This document shows positions 12,625 through 25,142 of a stretch of DNA of 64,000 nucleotides, one piece after another. This DNA comes from Nephromyces sp. MM_2019. Lineage: Eukaryota > Apicomplexa > Aconoidasida > Nephromycida. The position numbers and the translations under genes are program-made. The notes below the pieces were generated by a model, which was not told the DNA's origin, did not search any database, and was given only the letters and a program-made list of their open reading frames with translations. The stretch lies in NCBI GenBank assembly GCA_015657535.1, contig JADHZB010001925.1:5969-69968 (forward strand). The letters run 5' to 3'. Numbering within the stretch: position 1 is the first letter of the stretch; every line of letters begins with the position of its first letter.

Positions 12625-13705
12625 CCCTTTAACTTTTATCTAAAACAAGATTTAATATACATCTGATATAGTGTCTTTATAATATGTCGACTCTACAGCT
12701 TTGCTCGGTTTCTTAATTCCTTGTGGACTTAAAACAAAATTAAAATTAAAGAATAAAGATTAATATTTTAAAAGATACCAAAAGGTCTTAATTGTTAAAT
12801 TGTGTTTTCTGAAAAGCTAATCTTCTAGTAGTCATATAGATATGTCCCTCAATACTTTTTTGAAAATTGTTCTATTATAAACTAAGAATTGCAATGAGCG
12901 GATTGTTAACGCTCCATCATAAGTTTTTAAAATTTTAAGAAGCTTGATTCCCAAAAGATTTTATGTTTAGGTTATAAATTGGTAATTAAGATTGTCTATA
13001 TTGAATGTTACGGAAAGCAAGAATTTAATCAGTTTTTTAAAGTTTTAAGATGCTGCTTGCTTATTTAAAGCTTCTGAAATAGCTGTAAAAATTGTTAACT
13101 GATGAAGGTTTTATACCACCCCTAATTATAGCTATATACTGTGTTATTTATCAGAACAATTTATGTATTACGAATGATCTTAAAATCTCTTTTGTCAATT
13201 TCTTTCCTATCTAAAAATTGATTTAATAATGACTTAGTAATTCTTAGTTATGGGAATATTCCAAAACTATATAACCTAGACCCAACAATGTAAAATAAAT
13301 TAAAAACCAAAATAATAGCTTTTAGGATTATTTAATCGATATTTTTGCAAATTAAAAAATTTTTGCCAAAAAATTTTGGGAATATAAAATTAGCTTTGCT
13401 AAATATCAATTAGTGATATAATAAAAAACATTGAAAGTGAGGCTTTCATTACAAAATTTTTACGCTAAATAAAAAACTGAATCAAATTCAGTCTCGAGCG
13501 TAAGAAAATAGAAATTGTGGTCAGTTTATACAGTTTTGCTTGACTGTTCTTCTAGGTTCTTAGCTTATACCTTTCTGTTAAAAGGTCTTTATGAGTGAAT
13601 AGACAAATTGGAAAAGAAATAGCATTCCTTTTTTTTTAAATTTTAAAAATTAACTTTTTTATTCAAGTATTTTGTTATAAAGCCTATAATTAATTTTCAG
13701 CAGCT
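12625..13705. other. Intergenic, one possible exon
   Basis: Mostly AT-rich with no clear gene. Around 12650-12740 the minus strand has a slightly richer open stretch (reading PQGIKKPSKA before a GT) that could be a 5' exon of the SPEF1 gene. The evidence is too thin to annotate it. Confidence 0.5.
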
Positions 13706-14860
13706 TTAACATAAAGCAGGGACAGTTTTTTTGGAACCAGTAGCCTTGCTTTTCATCCTTTTTCTACGACATGGTTCTTGTGAACCAGCACTTGCACATG
13801 CACCAAATGGGCTACTGTTGGCAGGATACACAAAGCATATCCCATTGTCATCAGTTTGTGCCAGTTTCATCAGCTGGTTTTTATACTCGTTTATAATTCT
13901 AATATGTTCGTCTTCAGCATCCTTTTTCGCATTAGCTTCCTTCATTTTAAGCTCCTCCATTTTTCTGATTTCAGCATCATAAACTTCTTGTTGTGTCCTT
14001 TGAGTTTCTTCAAGAAGCTGAATAATTTATAAATGTCATATTGGAAAGAGTTTTGTATAGTCTCAACTTGGCGAGCAATCTATAGAGTTAAGAGTTAATA
14101 TTAATCTACTTCGCTATGTCTACTCTAAAAACAATTGTAATAACTTTATTATGCAAAAGACTAGTATAAGTGTAGGTTTGAATTTTCAATTATGATTTGA
14201 CTAAGCTTACTCGATTCCATTCTTGGATTTGTTTTTGTTGTTCCTTTAAACCTTGTTGGTAGAGTGACTCCTGTAATGCATATTGCTCCTGGAACGTTTT
14301 CATCGCCTTCATATAGTCTTCTGCTTGTTTGTTTTGCTCGAGTTGCATCTTAGCATTATAAATTGCTTGTTCATCTATAATTCAGCAAAGATTAACAAAT
14401 TTCTGTTAAAACTTTTCAATATTCAAATTTAATTTGTACCTGCATAGGTATCTAAAACTTTTTGGAGCCAAACCACAGCAAATGATTTAAACTGATCACA
14501 CGAATAATATGCTTCAGTCGAGCTTAAGCCATATAACTTAGCTTCTGTATGAATGTGATCCATACTTAGAACACCTAATTAAATTAAAATTCATAACTAA
14601 AATTACTCAAAAATTTTATTCTATTAATTATTTCAAATGTTACCATTTTCATTTATAAATCTCGTAACATATTCTATAAGCCCATATTGCATTAATAAGT
14701 GTCGTAAAATTGGCTCTAAAACACTATAATGAAGTTTTCCATTGCCTGCAAGGTCATGGCACGAAAATGTTATTTCTAGTTGTTGGCATAATCCAGGAAA
14801 GCATGCATAAATATATTCTTTACGAATACGCTGCTCTTCAAGTGAAAGCTTTTGACCCAT
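13706..14860 (-). CDS. Coiled-coil protein with N-myristoylation signal
   Basis: No family was recognised. Exon 1 (14860-14640) starts MGQKLSLEEQRIRKEY. Gly2 and Ser6 fit the N-myristoylation consensus, so membrane attachment is possible. Its next part (CHDLAGNGKLHYSVLEPIL) looks like a degenerate EF-hand helix-loop-helix. The following exons encode a long charged coiled coil rich in Gln and Glu, for example QEQYALQESLYQQGLKEQQ. To keep frame I infer a 51-bp intron near 14025-14075 that joins RIARQ to LLEETQRTQQE. The C-terminal exon ends in a Pro/Ser/Gly region with cysteines and a basic cluster (CRRKRMKSKATGSKK). Overall about 270 residues. A cytoskeletal or membrane-scaffold role is a guess only. 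Confidence 0.7.
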
Positions 14861-15932
14861 TTTGACCAGGTCAGAAATTTTAACTTCACCGAATTTACGG
14901 TATATAATATAAAACGCACAAAGTAGACAAATTTTTACGTAGAAATTTTTAAAATTTTATATTATTAACTTCAATGTCATTGGCAATGAATAACAGGAGC
15001 TTATTAGTAATTTTGAATTCAATAAAAATTATGAAATTCCTTGAAATTTAAAATATAAGGCTGTAAAATTAATATCAAATTTTTATTTAATTTGCAAGTC
15101 TCCACATATAATAATTTTGAGCATAATTTCCAATAATGGGAATATTATAATTAGATTTTTATCAGTGCTAGAAATATTTCATGATTTTGAACTCTTATAT
15201 CATTTAATTAATAATAATTGCGAAATTTATTAACAATATAATTCTATACTTATAAATTTATTTAAAGCGCATGAGTAGATAATGCATAGAACTCTAGTAA
15301 CATTTTAAACAGAATCAGAATTTATAATCTAGTGACGACTCAAACTAGACTATTCAACAATGAAGTTCAAGGTAATAAAATATTTTAGCAACTTCTTGCG
15401 AGAATTAATTTCAACCGAGACTTTTATCTTGTTTGAAATATTTTTTTTAAATGCTGTCAAACTTACTATTAAATTCATATTAATGACTTAAAATTAAACT
15501 TATAAAATAAATTAAATTTATCGATTTTTCAATTTATACCTTGCTTTTAACAGTAAAATTGAACAAGTATTTTAGTGACACCAGTTTATTTGAGATGGAG
15601 ACTTTTCAGTTATTAGATTATTTAACCCTACTGATCCTAACTAAAAGAAATTATTAATAAATTTTAAAGGAAAGTAATACATATGACAATTACTCATATC
15701 ATAATATTATCAGTTTTTTGAATGAGAAGATTACTATGTTTAGTGCTAATTAGGTAATATACCTTAAGGAAACAGAGATTATTTTTAAGTGATAAACAAT
15801 GCACCACTGTATAGTACATTGAGTTCTTTTGAATTAAAGAGATTTAAGATTTAAAAGTTTGATTAAAGATGTTTTCATGAAAGAATATTTTTTTGGTTAC
15901 ATATGAAAAGGAATAAAAAATTATTCTCCATG
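14861..15932. other. Intergenic AT-rich region
   Basis: No coding sequence, repeat array or motif was recognised in this roughly 1 kb stretch. Confidence 0.6.
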
Positions 15933-18900
15933 TTAGCTAAAATACTTTCTGGCATAACTTATTACTTGACCTACTGCTATAGAGTCGTTAGCGTATCCAT
16001 TGTGAGATATTATACCATCTGGTCGTATTAATATGTAGCACCCAGACTTAGATGAGTCATATGGATTTAGAGGTCTTTTAAGCTCAATACCAGATAACCT
16101 TATGAATTGGGAGTCCGAGTCAATTAGAATCCTAGTTTTTGATTTGATATTACTGTTGAGAAAAACAGAAATACTTGAGCTTTTTTTGGCTATGTATTAC
16201 TAACGGGCTAAAAATTATATCTCTCACTTTTTAATTATACTCTTTATAAGCTTGATTGGGATAGACTTTTTAATTGATTCAAAAGAATTTACGCTGTGCT
16301 CCATTGAATCATAAGTTGTGTCGCTTTGATTTCCAATACCGCATAAAACGTAAACTACCCTAATTTTATTGTTAGATTGAGAACCTACGGAATAAATTTC
16401 ACTCAACATTCTTGCCAGTGAACGTAGTTGTTCTAGGGTAATTGAGCACCACAAATCTGAATTGATATGTATTTATGTTATATCAGTTTTTGAAAATTAG
16501 ATAAGATTTGTAATCTTAAAGTATAGCTAAAAGCTAGTTAAGCATTGATTCAAATTTTGAGATTCTAATAGAGCTTGCCTGAAAATTTATCTAAATCACA
16601 CCCTAGAAAATTTTTTGCCTTTGTTCCGGGTTTACTGAGGCACATCAGTAGCAGTAAGGTGTGAGAGCCACCTCTAGTGAAATTAGATAGTGCCTTATGT
16701 TTTATAGATGATATCTTTGTGTTATGGGAATTGATCTATTAAAGATAATGAACACTAAGACATATTTCCAAATTAAGCTAAAAAAGTTAGATTCACCTCT
16801 ATTTCTCCGAGTAGAGTGTCTGGTAAAACCCTCCCTGTTGTTATATATGAACTGCCTAGTCTTGAAGAAGCTATAAAATCACTGAAATCCCGACACATTA
16901 GCAAAACATTAACATCTCTCAGCACCAAAAATTTTAGATGTTAATTTTGACTTGCCTATATTTATGATAATTCAAGCCTTCCATCATTATATTTTTTATA
17001 AATTTATTTGATACGCAATTAAAGTTACCGAATAACATGCAAAATGTTTTTATAACAGAGCATGCCAAATGATCTGCAAAAACATTATATAAACATTGAA
17101 AGGTAAGCACAACTCATTAACCATATTCCTACTTGGCACAATTGAATGACCAGTTTCACTTATGACATTTAAAAAGTAGTCCAATGGATTATGTCCTATT
17201 GGAAAAATTAAAATATGGTTAGGAATGTCTTGTCACTTTTAAAATTTGATTGCTATATTTTTACTTGTAAATGGAGCTCTTTCGAGCTGATAAGTTTTGA
17301 GAAGGCTGATATTGCTTTTGTTATTGATTACACTTGATAATTTCCAGCCTAAGTTATGTACCTCCTATGTTTGAAAAGTTTAAGGTTTTAACACTTATTA
17401 TTGAAAAACAAAATCTCCTACTACCTGCAGACCAAGGTTAAGGCTATAGTTAAAAGTCGGATAAAAGCTATGAGCAGTCTCTCCTGCAATAATAAGAGCA
17501 CCTTTACTCAGGGAAGATGCAAATTTAGGTTCTACAAGCATATTTCGAAACCAATAGATGTCCAAAATAGAACAATTAGGGAGATTCTGGATTATATAAA
17601 AATTTAAAGAAATTGAAAATAGGAAACTTTAAATCTGAAAGTTTTTTTTGAAAGTTTTTATTGCTAAGGGCACTTTTACCTCGACTAATACTGACTTAAT
17701 ATCCTGCTCTTGAAACGTTTGTGGTAATTTATTCACCGAGTCATTTGGATTTTCGAGAGAAAAAACAAAATAAGATACATTTTCACTCAAAGGGTAGCGC
17801 TGTATAAAACCCAAAGTAGTTGAAATCAATTGAACCCTAAATATTTAATTCACATAATGTTTATGATTTTGACTTCTGCTAAAGAAATCCTTAGAGGTCT
17901 TGATAAGGGTTAGAATTCAAAGCTCACATACCTGCTATTATTATAAATATCAGACCAAATCCCATTCACCATTGCTTCAGCCATTTGAATAGATTTATTT
18001 GATTTCTCAAGATGAATTTCTGCTGATTTTCGTATCAGAGACTGAGGGCCATCAGTCCCTACAATATATTTTGCTTTGGCTGAACAAAACTCATTCTCCA
18101 CTCTATGACTCTTTTTTTTAGGCTGTTCTAATAGCTTTAGCTCCGCTACTAAATACTTAGGGTATTTCAGTTTCTCCCCTTGCACAGCAATCATCTCTCC
18201 AGCTGTAGTTGAGTTAGTTTCATCTTTAAGTGATTCGTCAGTTAATGAATAAGAAAATGATTGACTCAAGGTTCTGCACAAATTTAAAAATACTAGCACT
18301 ATAATTCTAGCCATCACTGGTAAAAATTTTACTTACTTTGAAGTATATGACATTTCTGAAGAACTTATTTCTGATCGCCCCATCAAGCTGTCATGCTCAA
18401 AGAATTTACCTAAAATTTTATAGCTATCTGATAATTCCAAGTTGTCAACATCATGCTCTGCTTGCGAAGGTTTAAAAAGGCCTTCAGGGCAATTAACTCT
18501 CCATATTGCAATTGGTCTGTGAACTTTACCACCAAATTCACTTAGCCTTTGATTCAAAATATTTTCTAAGTGGTCTTTTTTTATAATAATTGAAGGAGGT
18601 GAGCCACCTATATGGTCATAATCTGGAAATTCTGTAGCATATATTTTGGTATTATTAAAAAATACTTCCACTCCTCTAATTATCCTCCCTGCGCTAATTA
18701 TCTGACTTTCAACACCTAGGTCTTTGAAAATTCCCAGTGATCGACTATTTATAAATTGTAAAGGGCAACTTGAAATCAAGTTGTTTTTTTCTTCACTCCC
18801 AGGTTTTGAATCAATAATCATATAATTTATCCCATTCCTAGCAAGGTCAATAGAAAGAGTCAAACCAACAGCATTAGCTCCTACAACTAGCACATCCAAG

Positions 18901-18944
18901 TAAAGTGGAACGTCTTGTGACGATGTGCTACTGTGAATAGACAT
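15933..18944 (-). CDS. FAD-dependent aromatic ring hydroxylase, atypical motifs
   Basis: This is a class A flavoprotein monooxygenase (FAD_binding_3 family, such as phenol and pentachlorophenol hydroxylases). Relatives use FAD and NAD(P)H to add one oxygen to aromatic substrates. Exons run down the minus strand from ATG 18944. First is the Rossmann segment LDVLVVGANAVGLTLSIDLA, then the DG motif in IVGTDGPQSLIRK. The GD-motif region reads AGETAHSFYPTFNYSLNLG, followed by VHNLGWKLSSV and LLKTYQLERAPF, all in family order. A C-terminal thioredoxin-like domain is suggested by SSYITTGRVLPDTLLGE and the ending CYILIRPDGIISHNGYA. Two FAD contacts differ from the norm. GxGxxG has Asn for the second Gly, and the GD motif has Glu for Asp. 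The frame is otherwise intact across many introns, so it does not look like a pseudogene. Substrate unknown. Confidence 0.85.
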
Positions 18945-20490
18945 ATCGCGGCAAAAATTTTCCCTTAAACTTTCATTTTAGTACAGAGTGTTGAGATCAA
19001 ATTGAGTTAATTTTGGTGAAATATTAAAAAGAAAATTATCATTAAAAGATAACAATTGAATAAATTTATATACAAATCTCATTCAAATTATTCTACAAAG
19101 CAAAAAATAGCTCGAATAAACTGCTCAATTTATTAAATGTGCATTAAGTTAATTAATAGCACAGCTTAAAATAATTTATGAGGTTTTATTATTTAGTATA
19201 AGAATTTACAATTACTTATGAGAAAGATTTAGGATCAAATGAGATCAAATTCTTTTCTTTGAAAATTGAAGCTACCTATTTTTTTAGGAATTGAAGTTTA
19301 GGAGAGCTTTGTAAAAATTCTACCCTTAGCAAGCTTATTTTGAAAAATTAATTTTCAAAACACTACAGAATTAAATAAAATGTTAGAAACTGTTAATATC
19401 ATACACAAGCTAATACAAAGTCATTGAATTGTGAAATGTTTTCTAGTTGTGACTGAATAAATATATAATTGAATAATAAAGCTAGAAATAGTAGTGAGCA
19501 AAATCTGCGCAATTGTGACTGTCATCAAGAGTTTTCCAAATTATAAGCCAGAAGCCTCATTTTCTCGAACAAATTCCCTTGTTAATTCAAAGGCTTGGTA
19601 ACCTCTCTTTTGAGTGGTATATGTTTAATTGAATATCTTTTATGGTTTTTCTTCACAAATTATTCCGTTGAACAATCTAATTAAATTGTGATTTTTACAT
19701 TTTCAAAATGAACATTACTAGAGAATCAATTTCTTCTGAAGGTTTCAAAATTCAATGCATTAGTTTTTAATTTGAATGATCATAGAACAGATATAGTGGT
19801 GATATAAGTAAAGTCAAAATTAGTTTTGCGTATCTTAGGGTTTTTTTAAATTGAGAAATAAAAAAGTTCTCAATATCCTATTTCTAGAAGGAGGTTACCT
19901 CATTAATTTAGTTTATGAATTGAACTGGCTTCAGTTGTTAGCTATTAAAAAAATTTGTAAAAAGCATAGAACCACACAATGCTTTTACTAGAGTGGGATT
20001 ATCACACTAATTTGATGGTATGAAAATTGTATTGGCTTGAATTCATAAATCATAAAAGTTGCAAGATTGATAGAAACATCTTCCTCTTGCGTCATTCGGA
20101 GCTTAAATTTTCTTCAAGATTGATCTTAGTTTCTATAAATTAACTACTTTGCCTTCCAAAAATTAATATATATTTACTAAGACTTTCTTAAATTCTGATT
20201 AAGCTTTTGAAAGTGATAAGAAATTAAAACACTAGATATAATGATCCCAAGCTTATGCTTTTTAATAACTAGACATTGAAACATAGACATCGAAACCAAA
20301 GGCTATAGCCATATAGCATTAGAGTCCTGCTAATTATACATGGATTGTTTGTGCTCTGGGTGCTAGATGATTATAACACAAATATATTATAAATAAATTG
20401 ATAATTTATTGCTTAATTAGCCTTAATTTAATGTGTTATTAATTATTAATAACAACGCCTTGTAAATTCTTGAAAAGGTATAACCTAATC
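18945..20490. other. Intergenic, divergent promoters
   Basis: AT-rich spacer between divergently transcribed genes. I see no exon-like segment and no repeat array. Confidence 0.6.
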
Positions 20491-23358
20491 ATGGATGATT
20501 TTTCAGTTGACGATGTCTTATCAGAAGGTGTCACAGAACAGGACTTTGTAAACCATCTACCTACATTAGATAAAGCTAAGGGTCTTGTATACTGTATACT
20601 GCGAGGGGATTCAGAAGCTATAACCAAGTTCAGGTCATTTCACAAGTTATTCCATAAACTACCTAAACATATGAATTTTAAAATGATTGGTAATGTTATA
20701 AACAATAGAAAAATTTACTGGCTTATATTTTCCGGATTAATAACCGGGGAGGAAACTGATCATTGGGTTGAGCTGCTAACTAAGCTTAGAGAACATTATA
20801 CAAATCTTCAAAAAGATCAAAAATCAAAGGAAACAATCCCATCAAAGCTGAAGGATCCCAACTTCTTTCACCCACTATCCAACTATAGCTTGGTAGGCCG
20901 ATTTTACAAATTCATAAGTGGTTAAATTGAGATTCAATTTCAGGATGTTTTAAGCAACCAGAATAAAAATGAAGAGCTTAAGGAAGAAATATGGAAAGAT
21001 ATCACGAGAACGTAACTACATTTTACAGTACTTGACTTTTTATAAGCATTCTAATTATATATAATTCTCATGTCACATCAGCTTCCCGGAAAGTGAGCTT
21101 TTCCAAACAGCAAGGTAATTTTAGACGTCATTCACAACATCAATAAATTTATCAAGCAACTTCTTAATTTAGAATACAAGAAATGCTCTTACGTTTACTT
21201 TACACATGGAGCATAGAGAACCCTGACATTTCTTACAAGCAGGTTAAAAAAAACTAAATAACTTGTATCATGATTTCATTATACATAACTCCCTCTTTAT
21301 TTACGACTGGTTCAGGGTATGAATGAACTGATGGGATTTTTTTTGATCATATGTCACAGTGATAGATACATAGGAGATGATCATAAAAGCCTATGTTTTT
21401 ATTTATGCTCTGAGAAATTCATTGAGGCGGACACATATTCACTTTTCTGTCAACTTATGAACCTTGGAATGAAGTATATAAATCTTTTGCGAAATCTGTT
21501 TTAGACTCCTTTTGATACATTCTTTTTTATCCAGGCCAATGTTTGATCCTAACCCAACTAATGCAAAAAAGACTGATAAAATAAAATCTAAGGTTTGCAC
21601 CAAACTATTAACACTCCTTTTAGTTTATCCTAAATTTGTTATATTCTTTACAGAGCAACTTAGCTGATAGCATTGACTTTTTCAATACAATGGTTGGTAA
21701 ATTTGGAAACAATTTTATAACATAAATGAAAGATGCCTTTACATTTCTGTGAAAAATTTGTCCTGATTACATTATCTCAGATTACTGATAAAAATAAAGC
21801 ATCCAATCCACCAATCCGAACATTATGTGACTACATCTTCCACTCAGTGTTATATGTAAACTGAATTGAATCTTTTATATTTTAGACATAAACTTTGACG
21901 ATGTTCCTATTTTATTCAGAACGTCGAACCAACCCTTTACAGGCATTTAAAATCATTAAATTTGGAACCACAAATATTTTTACTGTAATCAGAATGATAA
22001 TTTTTAAATAGAACACTTAACTACTTAATTCTCAATCAGGCGATGGATAAGACTTTTATTCTTGCGTGAATTTCATTTTTTTCACACCATCTATATTTGG
22101 GATGCGATTTTCGCAGGTAAAGATAAGTCTTAATCGAAGTATAATGAAAATTTTTTATAATACTATACCAGATCACTTCTCGAGACAAATAACTGACCAA
22201 AAAGATAAGAAACCCAAAGGACCAATTTATGATTTCTACACAAGCCTTAATCTGGTTGCAAAAATGATATATTGTGAAACTTTATGCCTTATTAACCTTT
22301 TATGCTCTTTTGTACAGGTGATTTATTTTACAATCTCAATGCTCAAATTTGTCAAAGAAAGCCGTAAGCCCATCAATCTAAGCATCCTGTAATGTCTACA
22401 ATAGCTCTACTTCTGCTTAACTCTGTTATAGTACTAGAGTCGGACATGTCTGACTGCCTCAAAAGACTACTAAGATTTCCTCCGATAGAATCCATATCAC
22501 TATTCATCAAAACAGCACTAGAGGCACGTGATGAATTTACAAGGTCACCCAAACCTAGCCCTTCTTTCTCAGAAAACTCTTATAAATCAAATTCTACATC
22601 TACTGGGAAGCTCCCAAACAATCTATTGGATTATACGAAAAATTATAGGCACCTTAATTCTTCTCAAAACACAAAAAACCAGAAAACCAATTCCCCAAAC
22701 GTAGATAATGAAACAAGAGTTACAAGAAACTCCTTCAGCACTCCAAGACACAAGCCTAGTAAAATTGATTTCATTTTCTGTATAGAATGTTTTAATTTCT
22801 CAAATATACTAGTTAAGAGATATGGATTTTTCCTGCAGGAGACGAGCCACAATCTTCCATCTATACAACTTCACATGAAAATAAATCAGCTGCTCAAATT
22901 ATCACGAAAAGCAACAAATTTATTACTCAATGGTTATGAGCACTGATCTTTAAATTTTAACTTTATTATAAGCTTCATGATTATAATATAGGGAACTACC
23001 AGTAAAAAATTTAGCGCAACACACAAATCAAATTAAAAGTTTTATCATACATGCTTCAAAGCTACAAAACTGGTATGATTACACACTTTGGCACTTTTAA
23101 TCTTTTACTTCTAAGAACTTTGTGATTTTTGCTTAGTGATTTGATTATAGAAGAACTCGAATTGGTTCAACATGACTTATCCATGCTAACCAAAGTTTTA
23201 AAAGGTAAGCAATTGAAGAACCTATAACAATAATAGTAATTATAATTATTTGAATGCCGAGAATAGCAAATTTTTTATCACTTAAACATCCATTCTTTTC
23301 ACCAGGTGAATTGCCCTATGACCCTGAATTGTTTGTTATAACCCCCGAGGATCTGTAA
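20491..23358 (+). CDS. TBC1D5: TBC1D5-like Rab GTPase-activating protein
   Basis: TBC-domain proteins switch off Rab GTPases by supplying an arginine and a glutamine finger. TBC1D5 acts on Rab7 and binds retromer at late endosomes. The start is ATG 20491. In order: IYWLIFSGLI at the domain start; EIWKDITRT near 20990, with the IxxDxxR arginine finger; ISYKQGMNELMGFF near 21310, with the YxQ glutamine finger; EADTYSLFCQLMN, which matches the TBC1D5 form EHDAYAVFSQLME; and RWIRLLFLREF...WDAIFA near 22040-22110, typical of this subfamily. A Ser/Asn-rich stretch follows (22540-22730). The last exons give a helical segment and end GELPYDPELFVITPEDL. Numerous short introns interrupt it and some exon edges between 21000 and 22300 are approximate. 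Confidence 0.85.
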
Positions 23359-23778
23359 GCACTCGGCTAAATGACCTATAAGCCTTTTTGGCTTATCCAC
23401 ACAACTTCTTATTGCTTACAAAATTAATTAGTCACAAAACTTCATCATATAGTCCCTTATAAAATTTATAAATATCAAGATTTTATATCTAGAGAATTAG
23501 GTTAAAATAAATAATTTTTGAAAACGATTTAATTTCAAAGATGACCACAATTTGTTCAAAGAAGCTAACAATACTAAATTTTGAACTAATTTCCTATCAT
23601 TGAAATCCCATGATTTTTATTGATTTAAAAAAAAGTTGTTTGAATCCCAATTCTAATTGAAACTAACTCGATCTCAGCAATCTCATAGTACAGGGTTTCC
23701 GAATAGTTACACCACAATTACTGAATAAAAATAAGCTTAAATTTGTTAAAAATGTTTTTGTAAAAGCTTGGAAGCAAT
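23359..23778. other. Intergenic, convergent 3' ends
   Basis: Short AT-rich gap between two genes that end towards each other. Nothing else is visible. Confidence 0.6.
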
Positions 23779-24474
23779 TCAATCTATCAAGTCTTTTATT
23801 GGGCTTGTCTGACTGAGCCTTTGATTAATGCTACTGGATTGGGAACCATCAGGCATAAGTGAGGACATAGAGGACGTATACTGACCTGGTGATTTTATTA
23901 GAAAATTATTGTTCTTCTGTTCTTGATCTCTCCAACGATATAGGGACGACTTAATAAGCTGCTCTGCTTGTTCATCCTCAATGTCAGATTTGGAAATTTC
24001 TTTTATTAAGCCTACACAAGCTTCAATGCAATAAATTCCAATACCAAATTTTATAATAAACAAGAGTACAAAGGGCCACATAGTAGAAACCCTCATATGA
24101 AACATTCTCCTTAAGAGTTCAGCATCACTCATGAATATAGGTGTTTTGAATATAATTGAAAATGCAAGCTGGATTACACTTGTACATATATAAAAAGTCA
24201 GGTCCCAAAAAGCAAACGTCAGCGCTTCTTTGGAAGCTTTGATGGAGCCATAAATACCTGAAAAACCACCTAGAATAAAAATTGGTACTAGAAATATATC
24301 TACAAGACCCTTTACAAAAAATGAACTGATAAATGTTCCAATATTTATTATTAAAAATATTGTACTACCATAACCCAAACGAGTGCGATTAGGTATAGAA
24401 GGTAAATTTAGGATTGAGGGGGAGGCTGAGTCTAGATCAGATTCTTTTTGAGGAAACTTTAGATGTGGGATCAT
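23779..24474 (-). CDS. Four-pass membrane protein, unknown function
   Basis: This is a single-exon gene of 231 residues from the first ATG at 24474. Four hydrophobic segments are evident: two close together after residue 35 (around STIFLIINIGTFISSFF and DIFLVPIFILGGFSGIYG), one near FAFWDLTFYICTSVIQLAF, and one near FVLLFIIKFGIGIYCIEA. The N terminus is short and polar. The tail is Ser/Gln-rich with no known motif. No family was identified. It sits between the Rab7 GAP-like gene and MON1, but there is no evidence that it works with them. An upstream exon is possible because the frame stays open a few codons 5' of the ATG. Confidence 0.75.
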   Translation of the reverse strand: MIPHLKFPQKESDLDSASPSILNLPSIPNRTRLGYGSTIFLIINIGTFISSFFVKGLVDIFLVPIFILGGFSGIYGSIKASKEALTFAFWDLTFYICTSVIQLAFSIIFKTPIFMSDAELLRRMFHMRVSTMWPFVLLFIIKFGIGIYCIEACVGLIKEISKSDIEDEQAEQLIKSSLYRWRDQEQKNNNFLIKSPGQYTSSMSSLMPDGSQSSSINQRLSQTSPIKDLID

Positions 24475-25142
24475 TTTTTGATATTCCAAAACAGTCTTGT
24501 AGCTTAATATGTTGCCTATCGAATAGTGACTTTAAATAATCCCATCCAGTTTTACATTAGACTTGAGAAAAACTCTTGAAACTTCTTTATTTGACCTTTT
24601 TTTCAGCTTGAAGCAGATTAGGAAGAACCTTTTTGCAAAAATTTTATTATACCTATTCTTAAATTGTAGTGGATTAAAGTAATGTAGACAAGAGAGCTCA
24701 AACTGGAAAATTTCTCAAATCTAAAGGATATTTACCAGTATAATAATTTTTTCTAAAGTCTATAATTTTGCTTAATAATGTGAATCGAATATATTAGATT
24801 TATATTACTATTTTACATTAAAAAGTTCAGAGTGGAGGTTCTAAAAAATGACATCTAAGTTGTCTAGAAATAGTTTATAAATAGTAAAGTATTTTTGCAT
24901 TTTATTTTTAAGATTAATGAAACGAAGAATTTAAACTGTGTAAATAAAGGCTATTTTCAATTCTTATATGAAATAACATCATAATATCTACTTTTGGAAG
25001 GTATCTTATTCTTTTGTTACTACATTTAAATTCATATACAGCTTAAGTTTGTTTTATTGAAATATTTATTTTTAGCGTTTTTCTCTGATCAAGCATCTGA
25101 TATACAATGTTAGGTCTAGTTATAAAAATGGATTAAATTCTG
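24475..25142. other. Intergenic AT-rich region
   Basis: No gene, repeat or motif was recognised. It should contain the promoter of the membrane-protein gene and the 3' end of MON1. Confidence 0.6.

Noticed and set aside
12650..12740. Possible extra 5' exon of the SPEF1 gene.
   Set aside because: Only one side has a usable donor, and no start codon or further upstream exon could be joined in phase.
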